From positions 35,458-99,457 of the forward strand of contig CANJDH010000003.1 in the NCBI GenBank assembly GCA_947473125.1: a stretch of DNA of 64,000 nt, given 5' to 3'. The DNA is from Burkholderiales bacterium (GTDB lineage: Bacteria; Pseudomonadota; Gammaproteobacteria; Burkholderiales; JAEUOS01). The notes beneath the pieces were generated by a model. It worked only from the letters and a program-made list of their open reading frames with translations, had not been told where the DNA came from and did no database searches. Below are positions 44,162 through 53,590 of this stretch, piece after piece. The number at the start of each line of letters is the position of its first letter. Within the stretch, counting starts at the first letter, position 1. The position numbers were made by a program, and so were the translations under genes.

Positions 44162-45259
44162 TTATAGGGTGCGGGCGATCGACAGGTCCGGTGCCTGCAG
44201 CCAGGCCGCCGCCTGTTCGGCGAAGCGGCCGCATTCGGCCACGGCACGCTTCCAGTCGGCGATGCGGCGCACATGGTCGAGGCCGTAACGATAAAAATCA
44301 TTCCGGTCCGGCAGCTTGCCGTTGGGTAACGTACGCAGGAACTGGCGCGACGGCGAGATCAGGATCAGGTTGGACAGCCATTCGCTGCCGCGCCCCGTAC
44401 CCTGCTTGCGCCACGGCAGGAACTTGTCGAACCAGCCGGGCACGATGGCGTCGATGAAATGCGGGTACAGCACCAGGCCGTCGAGCTGATGGTACGGGTA
44501 GAACAGGTGGTAGTCGATCAGCCCACCGTCCCAGTACCAGCCGCGCGGCATGTCGGTTGCATCGCCCGTAACCTTGACGGGATCACATATCAGCGGAACC
44601 GATCCGGACGCGAGCAACGCGTCTTCCGCATTCAGGGGCGTGAAGCTGCGTTGCTCGGCACCAAAGGCGTCAAACCCGTTGCCGGCACCGTTGAGCATGG
44701 CATCGACCGGGCTCGCCGGGCCGGAAGCAAACACCACGCGGCGCAGATGTTTCGCGAGGCGCTTGCGCGAGGCCAGGTTGTCGATCGACGCCCTGGCAAA
44801 GGCCGCGCGCGACACGGTTTTGTCGAGCGCACCGGCAGCCCGCGCAGTCACCACCCGCAACGACACGTCGGCGCGCGGCGCCCACGCAGCGCCGGCGAGC
44901 GGACTGCGTGCGAGCAAACCAATCAGTTGTGCCACTTCGGCAGGCGAAGGGTGCGCGCCGTACACCTGGTCTTCGATGTAGGTACGCGTGAGTTCGTCAA
45001 GTGCCGCAACCGGATCGACCTGCGCTGCGGCAGCGACACGCCAGGCGCCGATCGATGCGCCGATCAGCGTCGGCATGTGAGTAGCACCGGCAAACCAGTC
45101 GCCGAAGAGCCAGCGGTCCAGCGGAATCAGCGCCAGGCCCTTGGGGCCGCCCGCCGCCGCCGGGATGCAGCTGATGTCGGCGGCTTTGAGCCCGTCACGC
45201 TCGATCTGGGCGCGGGCACGCGCGCCGAGCGCAACCGAGATCGCATCACATGGCCGCAT
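44162..45259 (-). CDS. Patatin-like phospholipase family protein
   Basis: The protein has 365 residues. The patatin oxyanion loop is AAGGPKG (about 35-41), the nucleophile elbow is GASIG (Ser69), and the catalytic Asp lies in WDGGLIDYH (D244). All three patatin elements are therefore present. No signal peptide is seen, so it is probably cytoplasmic. It sits between ychF and pth, genes that are usually adjacent. The substrate is unknown; phospholipid or other ester hydrolysis is likely from the family. Confidence 0.88.
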   Translation of the reverse strand: MRPCDAISVALGARARAQIERDGLKAADISCIPAAAGGPKGLALIPLDRWLFGDWFAGATHMPTLIGASIGAWRVAAAAQVDPVAALDELTRTYIEDQVYGAHPSPAEVAQLIGLLARSPLAGAAWAPRADVSLRVVTARAAGALDKTVSRAAFARASIDNLASRKRLAKHLRRVVFASGPASPVDAMLNGAGNGFDAFGAEQRSFTPLNAEDALLASGSVPLICDPVKVTGDATDMPRGWYWDGGLIDYHLFYPYHQLDGLVLYPHFIDAIVPGWFDKFLPWRKQGTGRGSEWLSNLILISPSRQFLRTLPNGKLPDRNDFYRYGLDHVRRIADWKRAVAECGRFAEQAAAWLQAPDLSIARTL

Positions 45260-45272
45260 TATTCAATGCGCA

Positions 45273-45887
45273 TCATGTAGCCGGATTGCCTGGCGGCGGC
45301 GACGCAGGGCCGCTGCGCTTGGTCGAATGCAGCTTCATCATCGCCACTTCCATCTCGCCGGCCATCACATGCGGCATCACCGACAGCGCCTTGTCCATCG
45401 CCTCGTCAATCAGCTTCTGGTGCTCGCGGCTGGGCCGGTGCAGCACGAAGTCGGCCACGTCCTGCTCCATCAGCAGTTCGCGCGGGTGGCCGATGCCGAT
45501 GCGCAAGCGCCAGAAATCGGGAGTGGTAATCCGCGCGGCGATGTCTCTCAAGCCGTTATGACCGGCGTGGCCGCCGCCTTTTTTCATCTTGATGGCCCCC
45601 GGAGGAAGATCAAGCTCGTCGTGTACCACCAGGATTTCATCGGGCAATATCTTGTAGAACGTCGCCAGGGCCAGCACCGACTGCCCCGAGCGGTTCATGT
45701 AGGTCGATGGTTTGAGCAGGTAGGTGCTGCCGGCCTTCGCCAGCGCGCCGTGGAATCCGCGCTCGTTGCGGAACGCAGCGCGATGCCCGTTCGCCAGCGC
45801 ATCCACAAACCAGAAACCGGCGTTATGCCGGTTGTCGTCGTGCTCGGGCCCGATGTTGCCGAGCCCCACAATCAACTTGATGGCCAT
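45273..45887 (-). CDS. pth: Peptidyl-tRNA hydrolase
   Basis: A 204-residue protein opening [22 protein letters not shown], with the catalytic histidine in [25 protein letters not shown] ([14 protein letters not shown]) and [19 protein letters not shown] match Pth. It recycles tRNA from peptidyl-tRNA. It follows rplY after ~120 nt that include a terminator-like hairpin. Confidence 0.96.
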   Translation of the reverse strand: MAIKLIVGLGNIGPEHDDNRHNAGFWFVDALANGHRAAFRNERGFHGALAKAGSTYLLKPSTYMNRSGQSVLALATFYKILPDEILVVHDELDLPPGAIKMKKGGGHAGHNGLRDIAARITTPDFWRLRIGIGHPRELLMEQDVADFVLHRPSREHQKLIDEAMDKALSVMPHVMAGEMEVAMMKLHSTKRSGPASPPPGNPAT

Positions 45888-45907
45888 AGGGGGATTCGTT
45901 CAGCAGA

Positions 45908-45938
45908 AAAAGAAAAGGCCCCAACTCGCGTTGAGGCC
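45908..45938 (-). terminator. Terminator-like hairpin between rplY and pth
   Basis: On the minus strand a 9-bp stem GGCCTCAAC / GTTGGGGCC (one G-U) with loop GCGA is followed by TTTTCTTTTT. It should reduce read-through from prs-rplY into pth. Confidence 0.82.
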
Positions 45939-45980
45939 CCGCCGATTTATGCGGCGCGCAGCGTCCGCATGAAAGAGGCG

Positions 45981-46012
45981 AAATAATCCGGCACGAAGTG
46001 TCCGGATTATTT
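45981..46012 (-). terminator. 11-bp inverted repeat spanning the rplY stop codon
   Basis: AAATAATCCGG and its complement CCGGATTATTT flank a 10-nt loop. The right arm covers the rplY stop codon. There is no good T-run on the minus strand, so a role in mRNA stability or stop-proximal pausing is as likely as termination. Confidence 0.55.
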
Positions 46013-46723
46013 CTTCTTGGCGTCCTTGGCGGGCGCAGCTTTGCCTGCTCCGGCCTTGCCATCCTTGCCTGCTGCCGCATCGGCCGGCGCCTTCTGCGCG
46101 GTCGCCGGCACATCGGCCGCAACCTGCGCGTCGGACGGTGCGACCTCTTCCTCGACGCCACGCACCACGGCATTGACCACCACCGGGTTGTCGTTGCCGT
46201 GGGTGACGGCGCGAACCCCGGCCGGCAGCTTCACTTCCTTCAGGTGCACCGAGTGGCCAGTGGCCAGCTCGCGCAGGTCCACTTCGATGAACTCCGGGAG
46301 GTCCTTGGGCAGGCAGGCGATTTGCAGGTCGTTCATCACGTGCGAGATCAGTGCGCCGGAAAGCTTGAATGCCGGCGAGATTTCGGTATTGACGAAGTGC
46401 AGCGGCACGCGCATGTGGATTTCCTTGTTCGCGTCGACGCGCTGGAAGTCGATATGCTGGATCTGCTGGCGGAATGCATGCATCTGGTAGTCACGCAGGA
46501 GTACCGGCTGCACCGCGCCGTCGAGTTTCAGGTCGAGGATCGATGCATGGAACGCTTCCTTGCGCATGGCATGGAACAGCGGGTTGTGCTCGATCTCGAT
46601 TTGCGCGGCAGGCATTTTCTCGCCGCCGTAAACGATACCCGGGACAAAACCGGAATTGCGCAGACGGCGGCTCGCACCCGTGCCTTGCGCTTTGCGTGTG
46701 GTTGCTACGACTTCGATTTTCAT
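46007..46723 (-). CDS. rplY: Ribosomal protein bL25, CTC form
   Basis: A 238-residue long-form L25 (general stress protein CTC) with the N-terminal L25 domain ([29 protein letters not shown]) and the C-terminal TL5/CTC domain ([20 protein letters not shown]). An Ala/Lys/Asp-rich tail forms the last ~45 residues. It binds 5S rRNA. It follows prs by ~70 nt. Confidence 0.95.
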   Translation of the reverse strand: MKIEVVATTRKAQGTGASRRLRNSGFVPGIVYGGEKMPAAQIEIEHNPLFHAMRKEAFHASILDLKLDGAVQPVLLRDYQMHAFRQQIQHIDFQRVDANKEIHMRVPLHFVNTEISPAFKLSGALISHVMNDLQIACLPKDLPEFIEVDLRELATGHSVHLKEVKLPAGVRAVTHGNDNPVVVNAVVRGVEEEVAPSDAQVAADVPATAQKAPADAAAGKDGKAGAGKAAPAKDAKKK

Positions 46724-46794
46724 GTGTTTCTCCGTTGGGTCACTGGGAATTCAGTGACGAGGCAGCCGCGACCAGTTGCCCCTGGGTTGGTGAA

Positions 46795-47745
46795 TTATTC
46801 GACAAACAGGCTGCTTACCGAATCCTCGGTGTTGATCCGGCGGATGGTTTCCGCCAGCAATTCGGCCACCGAGAGCTGCCGAATTTTGGAACAGGCCCGC
46901 GCGTCATCGCGCAAAGCAATCGTGTCGGTCACGACCAGTTCATCGAGGACCGACGCCGTGATTTTTTGTACCGCATTACCCGACAGCACCGGATGGGTGC
47001 AGTAGGCCATCACCTTGGTGGCGCCGCGCTCCTTGAGCACCTCAGCTGCCTTGCACAGCGTCCCGGCGGTATCGACCATGTCGTCCATGATCACGCAGAT
47101 GCGCCCGTCAATCTCGCCGATCACGTGCATTACTTCCGACACATTGGCCCTGGGACGGCGTTTGTCGATGATTGCCAAATCGCTCTCGAGGCGCTTCGCC
47201 AGCGCCCGGGCCCGGACCACGCCGCCGACGTCGGGCGACACCACCACCAGATTGTCGTAGTTGTGCTTCCACACGTCCGACAACAGGATCGGTGCCGCGT
47301 AAATATTGTCTACCGGCACGTCGAAAAACCCCTGGATCTGGTCGGCATGCAAGTCCATCGTCAGCACCCGGTCGACCCCGGCGGCTTCGAGCATGTTGGC
47401 CACCACCTTGGCCGAAATCGCGACCCGCGCCGAACGCGGCCTGCGGTCCTGCCGGGCATAGCCGAAATACGGGATGGCGGCCGTGATGCGCGCAGCCGAT
47501 GAACGCTTGAGCGCATCGGCCATCACCAGGATTTCCATCAGGTTATCGTTGGTCGGCGACGACGTCGATTGCAGGATGAACACATCCTTGCCGCGCACGT
47601 TCTCGAGCAGTTCGATGTTGACTTCGCCATCGGAAAACTTGCTCACCACCGCGCGCCCGAGCGGGATGCTGAGGCGCCGCGCCACTTCCTTGCCCAGAAG
47701 CGGGTTGGCGTTGCCCGTAAACACCATCAAATTCGCATTGGCCAC
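46795..47745 (-). CDS. prs: Ribose-phosphate pyrophosphokinase
   Basis: A 316-residue enzyme with the PRPP synthase start [18 protein letters not shown]. The ATP-binding and flexible-loop elements [16 protein letters not shown] are followed by the PRPP-binding loop [13 protein letters not shown]. It makes PRPP from ribose-5-phosphate and ATP. It lies directly after tRNA-Gln, as in many Betaproteobacteria. Confidence 0.97.
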   Translation of the reverse strand: MANANLMVFTGNANPLLGKEVARRLSIPLGRAVVSKFSDGEVNIELLENVRGKDVFILQSTSSPTNDNLMEILVMADALKRSSAARITAAIPYFGYARQDRRPRSARVAISAKVVANMLEAAGVDRVLTMDLHADQIQGFFDVPVDNIYAAPILLSDVWKHNYDNLVVVSPDVGGVVRARALAKRLESDLAIIDKRRPRANVSEVMHVIGEIDGRICVIMDDMVDTAGTLCKAAEVLKERGATKVMAYCTHPVLSGNAVQKITASVLDELVVTDTIALRDDARACSKIRQLSVAELLAETIRRINTEDSVSSLFVE

Positions 47746-47788
47746 GGCGAACCCGCTTCAAAAAATGGAATTGCGACTGTGCTTGAGT

Positions 47789-47865
47789 TGGCTGGGGAGG
47801 AAGGATTCGAACCTTCGCATGCCGGAATCAAAATCCGGTGCCTTAACCAGCTTGGCGACTCCCCA
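47789..47865 (-). tRNA. tRNA-Gln(TTG)
   Basis: A 77-nt cloverleaf on the minus strand begins TGGGGAGTCGCC and ends CTCCCCAGCCA, with encoded CCA. The anticodon stem CCGGA/TCCGG encloses TTTTGAT, anticodon TTG. The T-arm reads GGTTCGAATCC. The U1-A72 pair and G73 are typical of glutamine tRNAs. Confidence 0.97.
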
Positions 47866-47914
47866 TCTTAGACACGCTTGCTACCTACCTGCTACCGCAC
47901 CACTGACCGCCTGC

Positions 47915-48853
47915 CTAATGCGCAAAGTCGATCAGCGGGTGACACTCCAAACCACTCGCCACAAACCCGCCGATATCCGGCGGGCGTTGTGCAAATACGC
48001 TTTCAGCCGCGTTGCGATTGCCGAACCCGGCAAACACGCAGGACCCGGACCCCGTCATGCGCGCACCGATCAGGGCGTCCTGCCCTGCGTGCGCCAGCCA
48101 CGCCAGCGTCTTGCCTACCTCCGGATACATCCTTGCGGCCACCGGCTGCAAATCATTGCGAAACACAGGTTCGGGAAAGAAAATCGCCCCGGCTCCATCG
48201 CCCCCGGCACCCGACGCGTCCGAGCACCCTACCAACTTTTCTGCGCCAAACCGTGCAGCGGCAGAAAAGTCCAACATTTTGACAGATTTAGCATTTCTGG
48301 TCAAATCCGGTTGCCCGAAAATCTCGTGGGTCGGAATGCTCACTTGTGGCTTTAAAACGACAAACCAGAGCGCGGGGAGCGCCGCCACCGCCAAACGCTC
48401 GCCCACGCCACTGGCAAACGCATTGCGGCCGAACAAAAAAAACGGCACGTCCGCCCCTAGGGCCAGGCCCAGTTCCATCAATCGTGATCGCGGCAAATCA
48501 AGATTCCACAAGCGATTGAGCGCCAACATGACGGTTGCGGCGTCGGAACTGCCGCCACCCAGCCCAGCCCCCAGGGGAATGCGCTTTTCCAGCGTCAAAT
48601 CAGCACCGGCCGTGATGCCGCAGGTTTGCTGCAGCAGGCGCGCCGCGCGCACCGCCAGATCCGACTCGGCAGGGACACCGACGACCTGGTTGAGGCGCAG
48701 GATCTGCCCGTCCGGTCGTACGGCAACGGTAATGACATCACCAAAGTCGACCAGCTGGAACACGCTCTCGAGCAGGTGGTAGCCGTCGGCGCGCCGCCCG
48801 ATGACATGCAAAAACAGGTTGAGTTTGGCGGGCGCGGCAAACGTGGCGTTCAT
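47915..48853 (-). CDS. ispE: 4-diphosphocytidyl-2-C-methyl-D-erythritol kinase
   Basis: The ATG at 48853 gives 312 residues (MNATFAAPAKLNLFLHVIGR); the frame reaches further upstream but overlaps the MFS gene. GHMP kinase motifs are clear: KLNLFLHV, ATP-binding PLGAGLGGGSSDAA and C-terminal MTGSGSCVFAGF. It is the fourth enzyme of the MEP isoprenoid pathway. Residues about 208-240 form a Gly/Ser/Asp-rich insertion (VGCSDASGAGGDGAGA). Confidence 0.96.
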   Translation of the reverse strand: MNATFAAPAKLNLFLHVIGRRADGYHLLESVFQLVDFGDVITVAVRPDGQILRLNQVVGVPAESDLAVRAARLLQQTCGITAGADLTLEKRIPLGAGLGGGSSDAATVMLALNRLWNLDLPRSRLMELGLALGADVPFFLFGRNAFASGVGERLAVAALPALWFVVLKPQVSIPTHEIFGQPDLTRNAKSVKMLDFSAAARFGAEKLVGCSDASGAGGDGAGAIFFPEPVFRNDLQPVAARMYPEVGKTLAWLAHAGQDALIGARMTGSGSCVFAGFGNRNAAESVFAQRPPDIGGFVASGLECHPLIDFAH

Positions 48854-50112
48854 CAGCCCCCCACCGCTGCGGATTTGGCAGGGCGCGTCTCGGCCAGCAG
48901 CCACAGCAGCGCCAGCCCCTGCCCGCCGAAAAGCACCAGCCACGCACTGTAATAGCCGGCCGCATCGTAGCGCCCCTCTACCACCGGCCACAGGTTGAGC
49001 ACGCCGCCAATTCCCCACTGCAACAGGAACGCGGTGCCAAAACCAAGCAGGTTGAGTGCGGTGGTGACGCGGCCCGTCAGGGCCGGCGGAAAGTGGCGCG
49101 CCAGCACCGAGAACGCCAGCACCAGCGCATTGGCACCAAACGAATACAGGCCCCAGGCCAGGTGCGGCAGCGTCGTGGGCGCAATCATGAGCCAGCCCTG
49201 CGCGAGCAGCGCGATCACGCAATAGGCAGTCAGGGTGCGCGCAACCGGCACGCCGTGCCGCGCCAGCCAGTCGCCGAGCGCCCCGGCAAGCAGGAAGGCC
49301 GCCGTCATGCCCAGGTTGAAAGCGACCAGCACATTGCCAATCGCGATGCGGTCGTGCATCCCGGCAACATCGCGCATCCAGGTCGCCGCCCACAGGCTTT
49401 GAAACGCGAGCATGGTGCCCAGCATCAGCCTGACGGCGGGGACGATGGTCCAGAAGTAACGGGTGCCGAAGATGTGCACCACGCCCTGCAGGAGCTGCCC
49501 CAACGACTGCTCCTGTGCGGCAGGCGTCACAGCGCTGCGCGTCAGCCACACCAGCGCCGACGCCGCCGACGCGAGCCCCGCCAAAACGAAAAACACATTG
49601 CGCCAGCCAAAAGCATCAATCAGCATTTGTGCCGGGGTGCTGGCAACCAGGGCACCGACGCCGCCGATCACCATGACCAGGCCAATGCTCGTGGCGCGCC
49701 GCGCCGGCACGACCCACAGGTGCACCGCCGACATGGTTGACATGAGTGCCGCACCGGCCCCCAGGCCAATCAGCGCCCGGCCCAGACCGAGGAGCGCCGG
49801 GCTTGTGGCACACCCGAAGATCACGGCGCCGGTCGCGGCCGTCAACAACATGAGCGCATTGACCTTTGCGGGCCCAAAACGGTCGAGCGCCACGCCCAGC
49901 GGCACCTGCGCGACAGAAAAGGCCAGAAAGTAGGCACTGGTCAGAAACCCGAGCCCGCCGGGCCCGAGACCGAACTCGGCGGCCAGTACCGGCCCGGCCA
50001 CCGCGTTGACGTTGCGAAAAAAATAGGACACGCCATACCCAAGCGCAAACGGGAACAGCAGCCAAAACACCCTGGTGCCGGATGGCGTGGCCTGCGCCAC
50101 AGGCAGGTTCAC
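48853..50112 (-). CDS. MFS transporter inserted between lolB and ispE
   Basis: A GTG at 50112, 11 nt after the lolB stop, gives about 419 residues; an upstream TTG at 50145 would overlap lolB. Twelve hydrophobic segments and the MFS loop motif LGVALDRFGPAK identify a major facilitator. The substrate is unknown. It ends at the ispE start codon (1-nt overlap), so it is embedded in an otherwise conserved operon. Confidence 0.88.
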   Translation of the reverse strand: MNLPVAQATPSGTRVFWLLFPFALGYGVSYFFRNVNAVAGPVLAAEFGLGPGGLGFLTSAYFLAFSVAQVPLGVALDRFGPAKVNALMLLTAATGAVIFGCATSPALLGLGRALIGLGAGAALMSTMSAVHLWVVPARRATSIGLVMVIGGVGALVASTPAQMLIDAFGWRNVFFVLAGLASAASALVWLTRSAVTPAAQEQSLGQLLQGVVHIFGTRYFWTIVPAVRLMLGTMLAFQSLWAATWMRDVAGMHDRIAIGNVLVAFNLGMTAAFLLAGALGDWLARHGVPVARTLTAYCVIALLAQGWLMIAPTTLPHLAWGLYSFGANALVLAFSVLARHFPPALTGRVTTALNLLGFGTAFLLQWGIGGVLNLWPVVEGRYDAAGYYSAWLVLFGGQGLALLWLLAETRPAKSAAVGG

Positions 50113-50122
50113 GATGCCAACT

Positions 50123-50716
50123 TCACGGTGCAGACCACTGGTCAATCACCATGCGAATCTCGAGAGGCTCGAGCGCTTTCACATAGCGCAGGATGAGGCG
50201 CCGCGGCAGTGCGGATGCCGGGTTGGGCGTTGCTGCCTCGCGATCATCGTAGGCGTATTCGATGCGCCAGTCGGCCTGCGCGAGAAAGTCGATGCGCCCC
50301 CGGGCGTCGCGCCGCACCTCCGCGACAATGCCGTCCTGCGCACGCCCGCGCACCCAGTCGACCAGCCCTGCGAGCGGCAGGCGCCAACCCAGGCGCTGTT
50401 CGGTCAGGGTTTCCGCATCGGGGGCGCGATATACATTTCGTTCACTGTCGGTAAGGGTGACATTTCCGTCGCTGCGCACCAGGCTTGCCACCTGGGTGCC
50501 GAGCGGCGAGGCCAGGTTGATGTCATCGCGCGACGGCTCGTGCGTCCATTGCAGCTTCCCGGAAAGGCTTTGGGCGCCGTAGTTGACCGAAATGCGCCCA
50601 TCGAGCACGAATCCCTGCTGCGAAACGGGGGGGGGCAGCAGGACCGGAGCAGAAACACACCCTGCGAGCATCACGAGCATGGCGGCCAGCGCCGCACGGG
50701 CCACTCTGCAGATCAA
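50123..50716 (-). CDS. lolB: Outer-membrane lipoprotein receptor LolB
   Basis: A TTG start in a TTGA overlap with the TPR gene gives 197 residues with signal and lipobox LAGC (Cys20). The LolB core follows (FVLDGRISVNYGAQSLSGKL; WTHEPSRDDINLASPLGTQV; LPLAGLVDWVRGRA). LolB inserts lipoproteins into the outer membrane. A 9-base G run (C9 in the coding strand) encodes the Pro residues after the lipobox. Confidence 0.9.
   Translation of the reverse strand: MICRVARAALAAMLVMLAGCVSAPVLLPPPVSQQGFVLDGRISVNYGAQSLSGKLQWTHEPSRDDINLASPLGTQVASLVRSDGNVTLTDSERNVYRAPDAETLTEQRLGWRLPLAGLVDWVRGRAQDGIVAEVRRDARGRIDFLAQADWRIEYAYDDREAATPNPASALPRRLILRYVKALEPLEIRMVIDQWSAP
50627..50635 (-). repeat. C9 tract (G9 on plus) in lolB
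   Basis: Nine consecutive bases encode LPPPV just after the lipidation site. lolB is normally essential, so slippage here is likely to be selected against. Confidence 0.85.
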
Positions 50717-52503
50717 GGTTTGAGGCGCTTGATCGTGGACTTGAGGGTCTCGTTGTCCGGCGACCGAGCGGTGGCGTCGCGCCAGACCTTCTCGGCCTCC
50801 GCACGCCGATTCAGCTTCCACAGGACCTCGCCGAGGTGCGCGGCGATCTCGGCATCGGGGCGCGCATCGAAGGCTTTCTTGAGCAATTCATAGGCACGCC
50901 CGAGCTCGCCGAGCCGGTACAACACCCAGCCCATGCTGTCGATGATGAATGCGTCGTCAGGGGCGATCTTGAGCGCCTTTTCGATCAGGTCGCGCGCCTC
51001 CGCGAGGCGCTCGTTGCGATCCGCCAGCGAGTATCCCAAGGCGTTGTAGGCATGCGCGTAGTCGGGCTTGAGCTGAATCACTTTCTTGAGATTGGCCTCG
51101 AGGAGATCGATGCGCTCGATCTTCTCGGCCGTCATCGCATATTCGTACAGCAGGTCCGGGTGGTTGGGCAGCTTGTCGAGTGACTTTTCGAGCACGTCGA
51201 ACGCTTCCTTGTTGCGATTCGCGTCCCTGAGCAGTTGCGCCTCGGCCAGGACCACCTGCACCCGCTGCTGGTTGTTGAGCGCGACGATAGTCTGCAGGTG
51301 CGCACGGCCTTCCTCGATCCGGCCTTCCTTGGCAAGGCTCTGAGCGATGCGGCTTTGCGCCGTGAAATACTGGTCTCCCCGGCCCACTTGCCCAAGCCAG
51401 TTGCGCGCCTCGCCGAAGCGCTTCTGCTCTTCCATCACCTGGGCGAGGTACAGATACACCAGGTTCTTGTCGCGCGGCTCGCGTGCCAGCACGCCCTTGA
51501 GATACTTTTCGGCGCTGGCATAATCCTTCGAGTCCAGGGCCAGCAAGCCGAGCGCATAGAGCACGTCCGGATTGTTCGGCGCCGCCTGTTCCACACGCTT
51601 GAATTCAACCAACGCCTCGGGATATTTTTTCTCGGCAATCAGCGAGCGCGCCAGCGCGAGCCGCGCCTCGGTGGCCGCCGGGTTGCGCTGCAGATACGCG
51701 GCCAATTCGGCCGATGCTTCCGTGGCCGAGCGCTTGGACAGTAGCTGCGCCGCCAGCAATACCGGAAACTCCCAATCGGATTTGAGGCGCACCGCCTCGC
51801 GTGCCTCGCGAATCGCGAGGTCGTCCTCCTGGGCATTCGACGCGGCTTGCGCCACCGCGCCATGCGCTTCGGCGACCTGCGGGTGCTTGGCCGCGAGCCG
51901 CTGCACGATGGACAGGGTGGCCTTGCGGTCGCTGTTGCGCGCCAGCAGGCGATTGAGTTGCAGGAATCCTTCGGCGACGTTGGTCGATTCTGCTGCCAGC
52001 AGGCGTTCGAGGTGCGGCAGAGCCTCTTCACCACGCCCGGCGTTGATCAGCAGGCCGCTGAGCGTCTGGCTTGCATCGAGACTGGCCGGGTCGAGTTCGT
52101 ACCAGAGCTCGGCAGCTTCCAGGGAGCGTACCGGATTGCGTTCGAAAAATGCGATCTCCGCCGCACGCTGCGCCAGGCGCGGATCGCGCGTACGGCGTGC
52201 CAGTTCGAGGTATTTGGTCAGCGACACGGCGGACGCGCCGCGCTGCCCGGCGATTTCCGCGGCGACCAGTTCGTACAGCAACGATGGTGTCAGTTCCACC
52301 GACGGCAGGGGCACCTTGCGGCTGTTGCCGTCGGCTTCGCGAAACATGCCGCGCCGCGCAGTGCGCGCAGGCGCGCCCGCATCGGCGTCTTCTTCGCTTT
52401 CGGCCGCGCCTGCAGCGGCAACCGGTACCGCCGGTGGTACCGGCGCCTGGGCGCAAGCGCCGAGCAGCAGCAGGCACAACAGGGCCGTTAAATGGGATTT
52501 CAT
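50713..52503 (-). CDS. TPR-repeat lipoprotein upstream of lolB
   Basis: I chose the ATG at 52503 (MKSHLTALLCLLLLGACAQA), a lipoprotein signal with Cys17. An open frame extends further upstream but is antisense to mutM and spurious. The 596-residue protein has at least ten TPR-like repeats (PDVLYALGLLALDSKDYASA; YNALGYSLADRNERLAEA; DSMGWVLYRLGELGRAYELL). Such TPR lipoproteins precede lolB in many Betaproteobacteria. Function unknown, probably envelope assembly. Confidence 0.88.
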   Translation of the reverse strand: MKSHLTALLCLLLLGACAQAPVPPAVPVAAAGAAESEEDADAGAPARTARRGMFREADGNSRKVPLPSVELTPSLLYELVAAEIAGQRGASAVSLTKYLELARRTRDPRLAQRAAEIAFFERNPVRSLEAAELWYELDPASLDASQTLSGLLINAGRGEEALPHLERLLAAESTNVAEGFLQLNRLLARNSDRKATLSIVQRLAAKHPQVAEAHGAVAQAASNAQEDDLAIREAREAVRLKSDWEFPVLLAAQLLSKRSATEASAELAAYLQRNPAATEARLALARSLIAEKKYPEALVEFKRVEQAAPNNPDVLYALGLLALDSKDYASAEKYLKGVLAREPRDKNLVYLYLAQVMEEQKRFGEARNWLGQVGRGDQYFTAQSRIAQSLAKEGRIEEGRAHLQTIVALNNQQRVQVVLAEAQLLRDANRNKEAFDVLEKSLDKLPNHPDLLYEYAMTAEKIERIDLLEANLKKVIQLKPDYAHAYNALGYSLADRNERLAEARDLIEKALKIAPDDAFIIDSMGWVLYRLGELGRAYELLKKAFDARPDAEIAAHLGEVLWKLNRRAEAEKVWRDATARSPDNETLKSTIKRLKP

Positions 52504-52626
52504 CAAGACTCTTCCAACCAATGGGGATTGAGGGTTCGCGCTTGTCACTAGCCCCTCTTTGTGACACTCTCGCCGGATCGTCTGGCGGCTCGCCAGACTG
52601 TTTCGGATGCGAACCGCAATACTACT

Positions 52627-53475
52627 ATGCCAGAACTCCCCGAAGTAGAAGTCACCCGGCGCGGCATCGCCCCGATGCTGGAGGGCCACACCGTCACCGG
52701 CGCCGTGGTGCGCAACCGCAACATGCGCTGGCCGGTGCCGTTGCGCCTCGCCAATACCCTGACCGACCTGCGCATTGCAAAGGTCGGCCGGCGCGGCAAG
52801 TATCTGCTTTTCGAGTGCGTCGCGCCACATGCCGTTGCCAACGAGCCGGCAGGCTGGCTGATCGTGCACCTGGGCATGTCGGGCAGTTTGCGCTTCGTGG
52901 CTCACGACGCCACCCCGGAAAAGCACGAGCATTTTGACCTGTTGACCAAGCACATCGCCCTGCGCCTGCACGATCCGCGCCGCTTCGGCGCGGTCCTCTG
53001 GCACCCCGCTGCGGCCGGACCGGTCGAGTCGCATCCCCTGCTGGCGCACCTTGGCGTGGAGCCGCTGGCGAGCGGATTCGACGCCGAAACCCTGTTTCGC
53101 GGCTCGCGCGGACGCAGCGTGGCGGTCAAGCAGATGCTGCTGGCCGGCAACGTGGTGGTCGGGGTCGGCAACATCTACGCGTCCGAAGCGCTGTTTCGCG
53201 CGCGCATCCACCCGGCCACGCCGGCAGGACGGATCAGCCGCCTGCGTTACGCCAGACTCGCGGAACACATCAAGGCGGTGTTGACCGAGGCGATCAGCAA
53301 GGGCGGCAGTACGCTGCGCGATTTCACGCGCAGCGATGGCGAGCCCGGCTACTTCCAGCTCGACTATTTCGTCTACGGCCGCGAGGGCGAGCCGTGCCGC
53401 CTGTGCAGCACACCGATACGCGGATTGCGCCAGGGGCAGCGCTCCACGTTTTACTGTCCGGCATGCCAGAAGTGA
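52627..53475 (+). CDS. mutM: Formamidopyrimidine-DNA glycosylase MutM
   Basis: I chose the ATG at 52627, so that the catalytic PELPEVE follows the start Met (P2 nucleophile, E3, E6). The 282-residue protein ends with a zinc finger C-X2-C-X16-C-X2-C (CRLC...CPAC). It removes 8-oxoguanine and FapyG from DNA. It is divergent from the TPR-lolB operon. Confidence 0.97.
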   Translation: MPELPEVEVTRRGIAPMLEGHTVTGAVVRNRNMRWPVPLRLANTLTDLRIAKVGRRGKYLLFECVAPHAVANEPAGWLIVHLGMSGSLRFVAHDATPEKHEHFDLLTKHIALRLHDPRRFGAVLWHPAAAGPVESHPLLAHLGVEPLASGFDAETLFRGSRGRSVAVKQMLLAGNVVVGVGNIYASEALFRARIHPATPAGRISRLRYARLAEHIKAVLTEAISKGGSTLRDFTRSDGEPGYFQLDYFVYGREGEPCRLCSTPIRGLRQGQRSTFYCPACQK

Positions 53476-53590
53476 GCGGGCATTGCGCGTGACGCACGGC
53501 GCCGGACATCCGGCGCCGGTTTTAACCATGGGATAATGACAAGTTCATGCGCAGTCCCCTCGCGTTCACGTCTTGCAGGCACCCGGCCCC

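Noticed and set aside
48854..49549. Upstream extension of the ispE frame
   Set aside because: It overlaps the MFS gene in another frame; canonical IspE start is at 48853.
52504..53529. Upstream extension of the TPR lipoprotein frame
   Set aside because: It is antisense to mutM, and a lipoprotein signal starts at 52503.
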